From NCBI GenBank assembly GCA_020160915.1, contig JAIUPK010000001.1, positions 403,645 to 467,644 of the forward strand: a DNA stretch of 64,000 nt, in the 5' to 3' direction. The notes beneath the pieces are model-generated. The model was not told the DNA's origin, made no database searches, and was given only the letters and a program-made list of their open reading frames with translations. This document shows positions 17,285 to 26,600 of this stretch, piece by piece. A program made the translations under genes and the position numbers. How positions within the stretch are numbered: position 1 is the stretch's first letter; every line of letters begins with the position of its first letter. This DNA comes from Actinomycetota bacterium. Its GTDB lineage: Bacteria; Actinomycetota; Actinomycetes; Actinomycetales; Microbacteriaceae.

Positions 17285-18562
17285 TCAGCCGAGCGGGCGG
17301 AACTCCAGCGAGTCGAGCGTCGACGCCGCCGTCACGTACGCGTACTCCGCGAACCCGGATGCCTCGAGCTGAGCCAGCAGTGGTGCGATGTTGCGCGGCT
17401 TGCGTTCGAGTCGCACCCGCCGTCCACCCGCGACGAGCGCCGATTGCAGGGCGGCGAGGGTCGCCAGGGGCACGTCAGCGTCGTGGACGAGAGCCGCGGC
17501 ATCCGTCGCCCCCGTCTCGGGAAGCTCGACCAGGTCGACGAGCCGTTCGAAGCCGAGCGAGAAGCCGGCCGCGGGAACGTCGGTGCCGAGGAAGCGGCCG
17601 ATCATGCCGTCGTAGCGTCCGCCGCCACCGAGCGAATAGCCGAGCGACGGGTGCGCGACCTCGAAGATCGCGCCCGTGTAGTAGCCCATGCCCCGCACCA
17701 GCCACGGGTCGAACTGCACGACCTGCTGGCCGAGCACGTCGTTGACGGCCTCGCCGATCGTCGCCAGTTCCGCGACCGCCACCGGGTCCACGCCCTCCGG
17801 CAGGAACTTCCTGATGGCGGCCTCGCCGAACGGAAGCAGCTCCATCGTCACCGGCCGCGTGAAGAGCGCCTCCAGCGCGTCAACGGCGGTGGGCGTGACG
17901 GCACGCTCACGCAGCTCGGCGAGCACGCCGGGCTGACCGATCTTGTCCAGCTTGTCCACGGTGATCAGCACACCGTCGAACTCCTCGGGAGCGAACCCGA
18001 GGATCGTGAGCATGCTCGTGAGCAGCCGACGATCGTTGACCCGGATGACGCATCCCTCAAGCCCGAGCGCCCTCACCGTTGCCGCGGTCGCCGTGATCAA
18101 CTCAACCTCGGCGACCGGCCCGGACTCCCCGATCACATCGATGTCGCACTGCACGAACTGGCGGTAGCGACCCTTCTGGGGCCGCTCCGCCCGCCACACC
18201 GGCGCGATCTGGATGGCACGGAAGACCGCGGGCAGTTCGGACCGGTGGCTCGCGTAGAACCGAGCGAGTGGCACGGTGAGGTCAAAGCGTAGGCCGAGGT
18301 CGGCGAGCTCGAGCGGATCGACGGCGGCCGCGAGGTCTTCGGCCGTCAGACCGCGCTTCATCACCGCATAGGCGAGCTTCTCGTTGTCTCCGCCGAGGCC
18401 GGCGTGCAGGCGCTCACTGTCTTCGACAACGGGCGTCTCGATCTCGTCGAAACCGTGCGCCCGATAGCTGGCACGGATGACACTCAGGATGCGCTCACGC
18501 TGAGCCTTCTCGGCCGGCAGGAAGTCGCGCATCCCGCGCGGAGGATTCACGGGTGACGCCAT
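17285..18562 (-). CDS. hisS: Histidyl-tRNA synthetase
   Basis: A 425-residue class II aminoacyl-tRNA synthetase. It has motif 1 region RGMRDFLP (9-16), LRFDLTVP (91-98), motif 2 around RAERPQKGRYRQFVQCD (125-140), the histidine A motif RGMGYYTG (290-297) and motif 3 AAGFSLGFER (331-340). A C-terminal anticodon-binding domain follows (about 350-425). It charges tRNA-His in the cytoplasm. The length is normal and the ATG at 18562 gives the usual start. It is followed by the divergently expressed marR region and preceded by a 300-bp structured intergenic stretch. Confidence 0.96.
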   Translation of the reverse strand: MASPVNPPRGMRDFLPAEKAQRERILSVIRASYRAHGFDEIETPVVEDSERLHAGLGGDNEKLAYAVMKRGLTAEDLAAAVDPLELADLGLRFDLTVPLARFYASHRSELPAVFRAIQIAPVWRAERPQKGRYRQFVQCDIDVIGESGPVAEVELITATAATVRALGLEGCVIRVNDRRLLTSMLTILGFAPEEFDGVLITVDKLDKIGQPGVLAELRERAVTPTAVDALEALFTRPVTMELLPFGEAAIRKFLPEGVDPVAVAELATIGEAVNDVLGQQVVQFDPWLVRGMGYYTGAIFEVAHPSLGYSLGGGGRYDGMIGRFLGTDVPAAGFSLGFERLVDLVELPETGATDAAALVHDADVPLATLAALQSALVAGGRRVRLERKPRNIAPLLAQLEASGFAEYAYVTAASTLDSLEFRPLG

Positions 18563-18864
18563 GCGTCGATTGTGTCAGGTCGTGCGCCGTGGCGTTGGCG
18601 TCGACCGGCGCCGGCACGTGTAAAATTGAGGCTTCGCGCCTGTCGATGATGGTCCGGGCGCGAGTCGAAGCATCCACTTCGCCACAGTCGAAACCGACGG
18701 CTCGGGTAAGCCCGCCGGTTTCTCGGGCGCAGCATCCCTCGTGGACGCGCGTCCGGGTGCCCTCTCCATTCGGGTTGGGGAGGGCACCGAATCCCGCTAC
18801 AGCCGGTTGAGTAGGTGCGCAGCACCGTACCGAAACCGCTTGGCTGGTCTCGATACGCGTGGGG
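18563..18864 (+). ncRNA. Structured intergenic region, candidate small RNA (about 18633-18788)
   Basis: This 302-bp gap between hisS and mazG has no convincing protein gene. On the plus strand it has a promoter-like TAAAAT (18621-18626), a small hairpin AGGC-TTCGC-GCCT just after it, and a very strong hairpin at 18756-18788 (GGTGCCCTCTCC / GGGGAGGGCACC, 12 pairs with one G-U). A transcript of about 156 nt between them would be antisense to the flanking genes' direction. A -35 at the right distance is not obvious. It shows no tmRNA, SRP RNA, RNase P or tRNA signature that I can recognise. The last part (18805-18874) is a family A repeat pair. A small ORF of about 54 codons runs through it but looks like low-complexity reading. 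Confidence 0.35.
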
Positions 18865-18874
18865 CTACTCGACC
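18805..18874. repeat. Family A repeat pair, head-to-head
   Basis: Unit one (18805-18837) starts GGTTGAGTAG and ends GTACCGAAACC. Unit two (18846-18874) is in the opposite orientation and starts GGTCTCGATAC and ends GGCTACTCGACC. The pair reaches into the 3' end of mazG and supplies its TAG stop codon (18865-18867). Confidence 0.8.
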
Positions 18875-19530
18875 GGCGGGCCAACCTCGTGGTCGCGGAT
18901 CTCTCGCTGCAGTTCTCTCAAGGCCGTGCGCAGGGCACGCTCGGAGTCCAGCCCGTTCGCCTTCGCGGATGCCACGATCGCGAGAAGCAGCGGACCGAGT
19001 TCGTCTTCGTCGGTGACGTTGATCGCGCCCGGCTTCGTCGCATCCAGGAGGCCCACCTTGTGTGCGCGCCCGAGGAGCTTGTCGGCGAGCGCGAGCGCGG
19101 GCATCCCCTGGGGTATGCCGTCGAGGGCGCTCGTGCGGTGCGGCTTCTCGGTCTTCTTGAGGTCGTCCCAGACGGCCATGACGTCTTCCGCGGTCTCAGC
19201 GGTGGTGTCGCCGAAGACGTGCGGATGGCGGCCGATCATCTTCGCGGTCATGTGCGCCGCGACATCCTCGAGGGTGAACTGGCCGGCCTCGGCGGCGATA
19301 TCGCTGTGGAAGATCACCTGGTAGAGCACGTCGCCGAGCTCCTCGATGAGCTCGTCGGTGTCGCCCGTCTCGATAGCGTCGATCAGCTCGTACGTCTCCT
19401 CGACGAGGTACTGCACGAGCGACTCATGGGTCTGCTCGCGGTCCCAGGCGCAGCCGCCCGGTGCGCGCAACCGCTCGAGCACGGCGATCAGCTCATCGAG
19501 CTTTGGATGCGGCGGCGTGAGTTCGGTCAC
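18865..19530 (-). CDS. mazG: MazG nucleoside triphosphate pyrophosphohydrolase
   Basis: A 221-residue MazG-type NTP pyrophosphatase. The metal-binding motif is EETYELIDAIE (Glu44, Glu45, Glu48) followed by EELGDVLYQVIFH (Glu64, Asp67). CAWDREQTHESL upstream and the second segment KMIGRHPHVFGD complete the family signature. It hydrolyses non-canonical or excess NTPs to NMP and PPi, limiting mutagenesis and modulating ppGpp. The start overlaps the upstream hexapeptide-repeat gene stop by 4 bp. The last residues (DHEVGPPVE) and the stop codon are encoded inside a family A repeat, so the C-terminus may have been re-set by repeat insertion. Confidence 0.92.
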   Translation of the reverse strand: MTELTPPHPKLDELIAVLERLRAPGGCAWDREQTHESLVQYLVEETYELIDAIETGDTDELIEELGDVLYQVIFHSDIAAEAGQFTLEDVAAHMTAKMIGRHPHVFGDTTAETAEDVMAVWDDLKKTEKPHRTSALDGIPQGMPALALADKLLGRAHKVGLLDATKPGAINVTDEDELGPLLLAIVASAKANGLDSERALRTALRELQREIRDHEVGPPVE

Positions 19531-20126
19531 GCGATCGGCCGGTCGTTGCGGTGCCGGCCGAGCGCGGCGGCGTACCGCTCGGTCAGTTGCACCATGAGGT
19601 CGGGAGTGTCGCGGTCGAGGCCGAACACGTAGCCGGGGAAGTCGAGGTCCTTCTGGATCGCCCAGATCTGATCGTGCGCCTCGGCGGGCAGGATCTGCGC
19701 GGGGTCGCCGACGGCCACCCAGCCGATCGGCACGGTCGACCCTTCGGCGAGGTGGGTGCGCAGGTGCACGATCGCATTGATGCGCACCTCGCTGCCGCGG
19801 TCGATCTGGGCGCCGTTGAACACGCGCACGCCGGTGGCGACGAACACCTCGTCGCCGATGGTGGCGCCCGAGATCGACGACAGCGGGCCGATCAGGCAGT
19901 GGTCGCCGATCCGCACCGGATTCGCGGCGCTGGAGCGGATGACGGCGTTCTCCATCACGATCACGCTCGAGCCGATCTCGATCGATCCGCCCTCCGCGGT
20001 GATCACCGCACCGTGGAGTACCTGGCTGTCGGGGCCGATCCGTACGTCTCCGCTGATGACCGCAGTGGGCGACACGACCGCGCTGGGGTGGATGCGCGGG
20101 ACAGCTCCCTCGTGTTCGATGATCAC
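19527..20126 (-). CDS. Hexapeptide-repeat (left-handed beta-helix) protein, gamma-carbonic-anhydrase-like
   Basis: A 199-residue protein whose first ~130 residues are hexapeptide repeats (PSAVVSPTAVISGDVRIGPDSQVLHGAVI..., IGDHCLIGPLSSISGATIGDEV), forming a left-handed beta-helix. A C-terminal helix follows (DLMVQLTERYAAALGRH). The overall layout fits the YrdA/gamma-carbonic anhydrase group, but the classical three zinc histidines in the H-x4-H-x4-HG pattern are not clearly present; only scattered His (VHLRTHL) are seen. Enzymatic activity is therefore doubtful, and an acyltransferase or a structural role is possible. It overlaps mazG by 4 bp and is the upstream gene of that pair. Confidence 0.75.
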   Translation of the reverse strand: MIIEHEGAVPRIHPSAVVSPTAVISGDVRIGPDSQVLHGAVITAEGGSIEIGSSVIVMENAVIRSSAANPVRIGDHCLIGPLSSISGATIGDEVFVATGVRVFNGAQIDRGSEVRINAIVHLRTHLAEGSTVPIGWVAVGDPAQILPAEAHDQIWAIQKDLDFPGYVFGLDRDTPDLMVQLTERYAAALGRHRNDRPIA

Positions 20127-20160
20127 GGGGCCAGACTACCCAGAGCGGCGACTCGGTGGA

Positions 20161-20682
20161 TCATTCGGGCGGGCATCCCAGAGCCTGGATGACGCGCGCC
20201 CAGTAGTTGACCTGCGCCGCAGTGGTCGCAAGCACGACGATCTCGCGCTCGGTGAGAACCTCGCGAAGCCGCTCGCCGAACTCCTCGTCGAACCTCAGTG
20301 GCGTCGCGCTGGCGCGACGGGCGTACTCGATGGCGAGGCGTTCGACCGGATCGAAGCCGTCGAGCGAACGAAGCCCCTGCACGGCCTCGCGCTCCTCAGT
20401 AGACATGACCTTCTCCCAGCCCTCCGAGTTCATGCCGACGCAGAAGGGGCAACTGACCGCGAACGACACCGCCATGCGCACGAGCTTCAGGGTGCGCTCG
20501 GTCAGGCGCCCGTCGCTGTGAGCGATGAGTGACTCGAGCACCGCCGATCCGACAGCGGCCCTCGGATACCACGCGAGCAGTTGGGCGGGTAGCAGCGGTG
20601 TCCCTGTGCGGCGCTGGGCGATTCGCAGACCCCACCGCAGGACGAAGGGGATGCGCGGAGGTGGGGCGATGTACGCGGTCAT
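20161..20682 (-). CDS. Carboxymuconolactone decarboxylase (AhpD-like) family protein
   Basis: A 173-residue helical protein of the CMD/AhpD superfamily. It has the redox-type motif CPFC (Cys78, Cys81) within SFAVSCPFCVGMNSEGWEKV. Such proteins can act in peroxide defence as alkylhydroperoxidase-like disulphide reductases, or in aromatic catabolism. The ATG at 20682 yields a normal N-terminus; the open frame extends upstream across the promoter of the divergent nuclease gene and is not coding there. The extra N-terminal ~45 residues are hydrophobic (IPFVLRWGLRIAQ, LLPAQLLAWYPRA), so membrane association is possible. Confidence 0.82.
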   Translation of the reverse strand: MTAYIAPPPRIPFVLRWGLRIAQRRTGTPLLPAQLLAWYPRAAVGSAVLESLIAHSDGRLTERTLKLVRMAVSFAVSCPFCVGMNSEGWEKVMSTEEREAVQGLRSLDGFDPVERLAIEYARRASATPLRFDEEFGERLREVLTEREIVVLATTAAQVNYWARVIQALGCPPE

Positions 20683-20728
20683 GCCCCCAGTCTCCACCGG
20701 CGACCCCGGCCGCTGGCAGACTGGTGCC

Positions 20729-21259
20729 GTGAAGTTCAGGGGCGCCGTCGTGCTGGCCATCATCGTGCTGGCCGCGCTGGCGTGGTTCGGGTGGCAGGCT
20801 CTCGGGGCGCAGGCGCCAACCCTGACCACGGCGCCTGGCGCGGCGCCCGCCACGGGCATCCCGAGCGATGCGACGCCGGCGGTCGTCGAGTTCGTGCACG
20901 ATGGCGACACGCTCTTCCTCGACGACGGACGCAAGGTGCGGCTGCTCGGCATCAACACCCCCGAGATCGGCCATAACGCCGAATGCTACGGCGCTGAGGC
21001 GACGGCGCTGCTGCGACAGTTGCTGCCCGAGGGCACGCACGTGTGGGTGCAGGCCGACGTGGAGCCGCTCGATCAGTACGGTCGGTCGCTGCTGTTCATC
21101 TACACGGATGACGCCACGAACATCAACCTCGAACTGCTCGAGCGCGGCGCCGCCGAGGTCGAGCAGTACGCGCCCAACCTGCTGCTGCGCGACGAGCTGC
21201 ACACTGCGGAGGATGCCGCACGAGCGGCCGGAGCCGGCCTCTGGGGAGCGTGCCGCTAG
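20729..21259 (+). CDS. Membrane-anchored thermonuclease (SNase) family protein
   Basis: About 176 residues: an N-terminal signal-anchor (3-25), a short Ala/Pro/Thr linker, then a staphylococcal-nuclease domain from about residue 50. The domain has the calcium/catalytic residues Asp58 and Asp60 (VHDGDT), Arg71 and Glu79 (VRLLGINTPE), and the second Arg in DQYGRSLL. It probably degrades extracellular or envelope-associated nucleic acid. I chose GTG 20729 because it places the hydrophobic anchor at the N-terminus; ATG 20681 in the same frame is an alternative that adds 16 residues. It converges with the MFS exporter gene, overlapping at the stop codons. Confidence 0.88.
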   Translation: MKFRGAVVLAIIVLAALAWFGWQALGAQAPTLTTAPGAAPATGIPSDATPAVVEFVHDGDTLFLDDGRKVRLLGINTPEIGHNAECYGAEATALLRQLLPEGTHVWVQADVEPLDQYGRSLLFIYTDDATNINLELLERGAAEVEQYAPNLLLRDELHTAEDAARAAGAGLWGACR

Positions 21260-22695
21260 GCCTCCGCCAAGCCCAGGTTCGTCTCCTCCGCCGGTAGCTG
21301 CTGCACGCGCGTGCGCGGCATCGCGATGGTTGCGATGAGGGTCGCGACCGCGACGACGAGGGCCGCGATGAACACCGCCGAACCCGCCGCCGTCACGACG
21401 GCCGGGTCGGCCGCGTCCGCTCCCGCCCGAAGGAAGATCGAGTTGGCGATCGCGCCGAACACCGCCACGCCGACCGCGCTTCCCACGTTGCGCGCGAACA
21501 TGTTCACTCCCGTGACGACGCCGCGCTCGTTCCAGCCGACGCTGGATTGGGCGAGGATCAGGCTCGGAGTAGCCGCCAGACCCATGCCGAGTCCCACGAG
21601 GAAGCAGCTCACCGCGACCACGATGATCGAGGGCGTCATCGCGAATGCCGCGAGGATCACCGTGCCCACCAGCACCAAACCCATTCCGATGAACATGGTG
21701 TTGCGGAAGCCGATGCGCAGGTACAGGCGACCCGAGACCGCGGCCGCGATCGGCCAGCCCACCGTGAGGGTCGCCAATGCGAATCCAGCAATGAGCGGCG
21801 ACACCCCGAGCGCGCCCTGAAGGTAGAGCGGAACGTAGCTGGTCAGACCGGTGAGGGTCGCGCCGATTCCGAGGCCGAAGATGGAGACGACCAGAACCAG
21901 GCGGCGCGTGAACACCCACAGCGGCAGGATCGGTTCGGCGGCCCGACGCTCGACTAGCAGGAATGCAACCAGCACGAGCACTCCCCCGCCGAACAGCAGG
22001 ATGCTCGGCACCGAGTTCCACGCCCACGCCTGACCGCCCTCGAGCACCGCGAGCAGCAGCGCGGTGAGGGCGACGGTGAGCAGCACCGCCCCGGCGTAGT
22101 CGATGCGGTGGGCCGTGCGGGTGATCTTCTCGTGGAAGGTGCGGGTGAGCATCCATGCCGCCAACAGGCAGAGCGGAATGTTGACGATGAAGATTCCGCG
22201 CCAGGCATCGAACTGGGCGAACAGGCCACCGAGGGTGGGCCCGACGACGGATGCCACGGCCCACATGCTCGCGAGGTAGCCCTGCACCTTGGCGCGCTCC
22301 TCGACCGTGTAGATGTCACCGGCGATGGTGATGGATATCGGCAGCACGGCCCCCGCGCCGAGCCCCTGGATCACGCGGAAGGCGATGAGCGCTGGCATGC
22401 TCCACGCGAAGGCGCTGAGGATCGAGCCGAGCAGGAAGAGCCCGATGCCGATGAGGATGATCGGCTTGCGCCCCACGGTGTCGGCGAGCTTCGCGTAGAC
22501 CGGAACGGTGACCGCTTGGGCAAGCAGGTACACGGAGAACAACCACGGGAACAGCGGGAAGTCACCCAGATCGGCGACGATCGACGGCACGGCGGTCGAG
22601 AGTACCGTCGCCTCGATCGCGACCAGGAACGTCGTGAGCATGAGGGCGATGAGAATGGGGCCGCGCTCCGAGCGCAGGCCGACGTTGATGGTCAC
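21256..22695 (-). CDS. DHA2-type MFS drug exporter (EmrB/QacA-like)
   Basis: A 479-residue transporter with the fourteen hydrophobic segments expected for the DHA2 group. Helix 1 carries FLVAIEATVLSTAVPSIVADLG, loop 2-3 KLADTVGRKPIILIG (motif A), and helix 5 VVGPTLGGLFAQF (motif C, the antiporter motif). The family exports drugs or metabolites in exchange for protons. I start at GTG 22695, close to helix 1; a longer frame runs through the divergent CPBP gene and is not coding. No regulator gene is linked, and the substrate is unknown. Confidence 0.88.
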   Translation of the reverse strand: MTINVGLRSERGPILIALMLTTFLVAIEATVLSTAVPSIVADLGDFPLFPWLFSVYLLAQAVTVPVYAKLADTVGRKPIILIGIGLFLLGSILSAFAWSMPALIAFRVIQGLGAGAVLPISITIAGDIYTVEERAKVQGYLASMWAVASVVGPTLGGLFAQFDAWRGIFIVNIPLCLLAAWMLTRTFHEKITRTAHRIDYAGAVLLTVALTALLLAVLEGGQAWAWNSVPSILLFGGGVLVLVAFLLVERRAAEPILPLWVFTRRLVLVVSIFGLGIGATLTGLTSYVPLYLQGALGVSPLIAGFALATLTVGWPIAAAVSGRLYLRIGFRNTMFIGMGLVLVGTVILAAFAMTPSIIVVAVSCFLVGLGMGLAATPSLILAQSSVGWNERGVVTGVNMFARNVGSAVGVAVFGAIANSIFLRAGADAADPAVVTAAGSAVFIAALVVAVATLIATIAMPRTRVQQLPAEETNLGLAEA

Positions 22696-22750
22696 GGAGC
22701 AATGTAACCACCGGGCGACGACCCTGCATTCCCGTGGGAGCATTGATCGT

Positions 22751-23620
22751 ATGCTCGACCCCGCCTGGGCGCTGACGCGACCGATCCTCTGGCTCGCGCT
22801 CGCCGCGCTCCTCGTGCTGCTGGTCGTGCGCACCGCGCGCAAGGACCGCAAGGAGTACCAGAGGTTCAAGCGGTACCGCCTGACGGCCCGGCGCCAGGAG
22901 ATGTTCCGCAAGTGGTTCCGCGACTCGGTGCTGACCATCGGGCTGGTGAGCCTCGCGCTGCTGCTGCTCGCGTGGCAGTACATCGCGCCGCTGCTGCACG
23001 AGCTGACGACGTGGCCGGTGGTGCGCGACATCCGCGGATTCGTGCTCCACGAGCCGGGCGTGACGTGGGGAATCATCGCGGGCCTGATCATCGGATTCGT
23101 CGTGCTCACGGCCATCGGCGTGCGTGCTGCCCGCAAGGACGACCAGATCCCGATGGTCGGTGACATCGCGGCCATGCTCCCCCGCAACCGGCAGGAGCTG
23201 CGGCTAGGCGCCCTGCTGTCGATCAACGCGGGGATCGGCGAGGAGCTGATGTTCAGGCTGGCCCTGCCTGCGGTGATCTACGGCGCGAGCGGCAGTGCGA
23301 TCGCGGCCGTGGTGGGAAGTGTGCTGCTGTTCGGTGCGCTGCACCTCTACCAGGGCGTGATCGGGGTGGTGAGCACCACGATCGTGGGTGCCGTCATGAT
23401 GCTGGTCTACGTCGTCACCGGGACGATCGTGGTGCCCATCGTGCTGCACGCCCTGTTCGACCTGCGGTCGCTCGTGCTCATCCCGATGGCGGTGCACGAT
23501 GTGCATCGCATCGACGGTGTGGCCAATCCGGTGACGAAGAGCCCCGGCATAAGTCCGACGAAGACCCTGGCGAAAACGCCAGACGCGGATGCCGCTACTC
23601 CGCCAGCGCCGCCGGCGTAG
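22751..23620 (+). CDS. CPBP family intramembrane glutamic metalloprotease
   Basis: A 289-residue polytopic membrane protein with the CPBP (Abi/Rce1-like) motifs: Glu164-Glu165-x3-Arg169 (GEELMFR), His198 in FGALHLYQG, and His233 in VLHALFDL. These residues form the metal-coordinating active site in the membrane. About seven hydrophobic segments are present. The C-terminal tail is Pro/Ala/Thr-rich. Bacterial members process peptides or take part in self-immunity to bacteriocins; no such peptide gene is adjacent. The end overlaps mfd (convergent) by about 26 bp. The ATG at 22751 is the first plausible start after the divergent exporter. Confidence 0.88.
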   Translation: MLDPAWALTRPILWLALAALLVLLVVRTARKDRKEYQRFKRYRLTARRQEMFRKWFRDSVLTIGLVSLALLLLAWQYIAPLLHELTTWPVVRDIRGFVLHEPGVTWGIIAGLIIGFVVLTAIGVRAARKDDQIPMVGDIAAMLPRNRQELRLGALLSINAGIGEELMFRLALPAVIYGASGSAIAAVVGSVLLFGALHLYQGVIGVVSTTIVGAVMMLVYVVTGTIVVPIVLHALFDLRSLVLIPMAVHDVHRIDGVANPVTKSPGISPTKTLAKTPDADAATPPAPPA

Positions 23621-26600
23621 TTTCGGCGCCGAAGATCGCCACGAGCAACCCGCTGGCCCACTCGATCAGCTGGGTATCCGTGGGCTCGGGAGGGAGCGGC
23701 ACGAGCACCGCGGCGGCCGCCGCGTGGTACCGGGCGCCCGGGTACATGCGCTGCAGGCGCACCTGGATCGAGTCGGCGAGGTCGGCCGGCGCGATGCGCA
23801 TCTTGTCGCCCATGACGACGACCTCGCTGAGCCCCGCCTTCTGCGCCATCCGTCGCAGCCGCGAGACGGCCACGAGGTTCAGCACCTGCTCGGGCGGCTC
23901 GCCGTAGCGGTCGGTGAGCTCTTCGAGCACGCGGTCGATCGAGTCATCCGTCGCCGTCGGGGCGCTCGCGGTCGAGAGCTTCTGGTAGGCCTCGAGGCGC
24001 AGCCGCTCCGACTCGATGTACTCCTCCGGCAGGTGCGCGTCGACGGGCAGCTCGAGCCGCAGCTCGGTCTGGCCCTCGGCGACGTCGCCGCGGAAGGTCG
24101 ACACGGCCTCGCCGATCATGCGCAGGTAGAGGTCGAAGCCGACACCCGCGATGTGTCCGGACTGCTCGCCGCCGAGCAGGTTGCCCGCACCGCGGATCTC
24201 GAGGTCCTTGAGGGCGATCTGCATACCCGCGCCGAGCTCATTGTTCGCGGCGATCGTGTTGAGGCGCTCGTGCGCGGTCTCGCTCAGCGGCTTGAGCTCG
24301 TCGTAGAGGAAGTACGCGTACGCCCGCTCCCGGCCGCGACCGACCCGGCCGCGCAGCTGGTGCAGCTGGCTCAGGCCATACTTGTCAGCACGGTCGATGA
24401 TCAGGGTGTTCGCGTTGGCGATGTCGAGTCCGGTCTCGATGATGGTGGTCGAGACGAGCACGTCGAACTTGCGCTCCCAGAAGTCGACCATCACCTGCTC
24501 GAGCACCGCCTCCGGCAGCTGACCGTGAGCGACGGCGATGCGCGCCTCCGGTACGAGCTCCGCCAGCTGGGATGCCACGCGGTTGATGCTCGAGACCCGG
24601 TTGTGCACGTAGAACACCTGGCCCTCGCGCAGCAGCTCACGACGGATGGCCGCTGCGACCTGGCGGTCGGAGTAGGGACCCACGAACGACAGGATCGGGT
24701 GGCGGTCCTCCGGTGGTGTGGCCAGGGTCGACATCTCCCGAATGCCCGTGACCGCCATCTCGAGGGTGCGCGGGATCGGCGTCGCCGTCATCGCGAGGAT
24801 GTCGACGTTGGTCTTGAGTTTCTTCAGCGCGTCTTTGTGCTCGACCCCGAAGCGCTGCTCCTCGTCGATGATCACGAGGCCCAGGTCCTTGAACCCGATG
24901 CCCTGGCTGAGCAGCCGGTGGGTTCCGATGACGACATCGACGGTGCCATCGGCGAGGCCCGCGATCGTCTCCTTCGACTCCTTGTCGGTCTGGAAACGGC
25001 TGAGCGCGCGCAGGTGCACGGGGAAGCCCGCGAACCGCTCCGCAAAAGTCTCCATGTGCTGGCGAACCAGCAGGGTCGTGGGCACGATCATGGCCACCTG
25101 CTTGCCGTCCTGCACGGCCTTGAAGGCGGCGCGCACGGCGACCTCGGTCTTGCCGTATCCGACGTCACCCGACAGCAGACGGTCCATCGGGATCGGCCGC
25201 TCCATGTCGGCCTTGACCTCCTCGATCGTGGTCAGCTGGTCGGGCGTCTCCGCGAACGCGAACGCCTCCTCGAGCTCGCGCTGCCACGGGGTGTCCGGCC
25301 CGAAGGCATGGCCCTTGCTGGCCATGCGAGCTGAGTAGAGCTTCACCAGCTCGACAGCGATGTCGCGCACCGCCTTGCGAGCCTTGCCCTTCGCGGCGGC
25401 CCAGTCGCTGCCGCCCATCTTGCTCAGCGCCGGCGCCTCACCGCCGACGTAGCGGGTGAGCAGATCGAGCTGGTCGGTCGGCACGTAGAGCTTGTCGCCC
25501 GGGTAGCCGCGCTTGTTGGGCGCGTACTCGATGACGAGAAACTCGCGCTGCGTCTTGATCGCGTTGCGCCCGCCGGTCGAGACCTCGCGCTGCACCAGCT
25601 CGACGAACTTGCCGATGCCGTGGGTGTTGTGCACCACGAAGTCACCCGCTTTGAGCTGCAGCGGGTCGACAACGTTGCGGCGGCGACTGGCCAACCGCTT
25701 GACCTGCCTCGTGTCGTAGCCGGCGGCGCGACCGAAGAACTCGCTCTCGCTCAAGAGGGCCAGCTTCGCCTCCGGAACCTCGAAGCCCGCATCGACGGAT
25801 GCCTGCAGCAGGTACGCGACGCCGGGTTCGGCATCCGCGGGCAGGGTCTCCACCACGCGGCCGGATAACTCGTGCTCTGCCAGGAGGTCGGCCGCACGAT
25901 CGAGCATGCCGTGCCCCTGCGCGACCACCGCGACAGTCCAGCCGTCGTGCAGCAGATCGCCGACGTGGCCGAGTGCGCCCTCGGCCTGGCCCGCGAAGCT
26001 CGGCACGGAGCGGGCGTCGATGCGCACGTATTCGTCGTCGTCGTCGACCGCCGGTCGAGTAGACGCAGTCGTATCGAGACCCAGGTCGGACGCGTTTCGA
26101 TCCGCCCCTTCGGCGCTACTCAACGAGCTCCGCCCCGAGTCAAAGCCACTCATCGTCCACCACGGCCGATTCCCCGCCGATTCGCGCAAGCTCGCGAGCG
26201 TGACGAAGTCGCCCGCGTCCAGGTCGATCGGTGCCTCAGCGCCCGCTGTCGCCGCGTTCCACGCCGCCGCCAGGAACTCGCGGTTGGTCTCCACGAGGCT
26301 GGCCGCGCGCGCGATGACCTTCTCCGGCGAGAGCACGGCGATCGCGGCATCCGCTGGCAGGTAGTGGGTCAGGGGAACGAGCCGGTCGACCAGGGCGGGC
26401 GCGAGCGACTCCATGCCATCGACCGGGATGCCCTCGCCGATCTTCGCGAGCATCGTGGACAGGCTCGGGAACTCGTGCTGCATCTCCCGCGCCCGCTGGC
26501 GCACCGGCTCGCTCAGCAGCAGTTCGCGGCTGGGTGCGAGCTCGGCGTGATCGATGTCGCCCGGCAGGGAACGCTGGTCGGCGACGGAGAACTCGCGCAG

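Noticed and set aside
18633-18788. tmRNA, SRP RNA or RNase P RNA in the hisS-mazG gap
   Set aside because: The conserved sequences of these RNAs (TTCGA-CCA end, GGAAGGnAGCA-type loop, P RNA core) are absent.
18645-18810. Small ORF of about 54 codons upstream of mazG on the plus strand
   Set aside because: It has no ribosome-binding site, is Pro/Arg/Ser-rich, and coincides with hairpin sequence better explained as RNA structure.
19527-20126. Active gamma-class carbonic anhydrase
   Set aside because: The beta-helix is clear, but the three-histidine zinc pattern of active enzymes is not visible.
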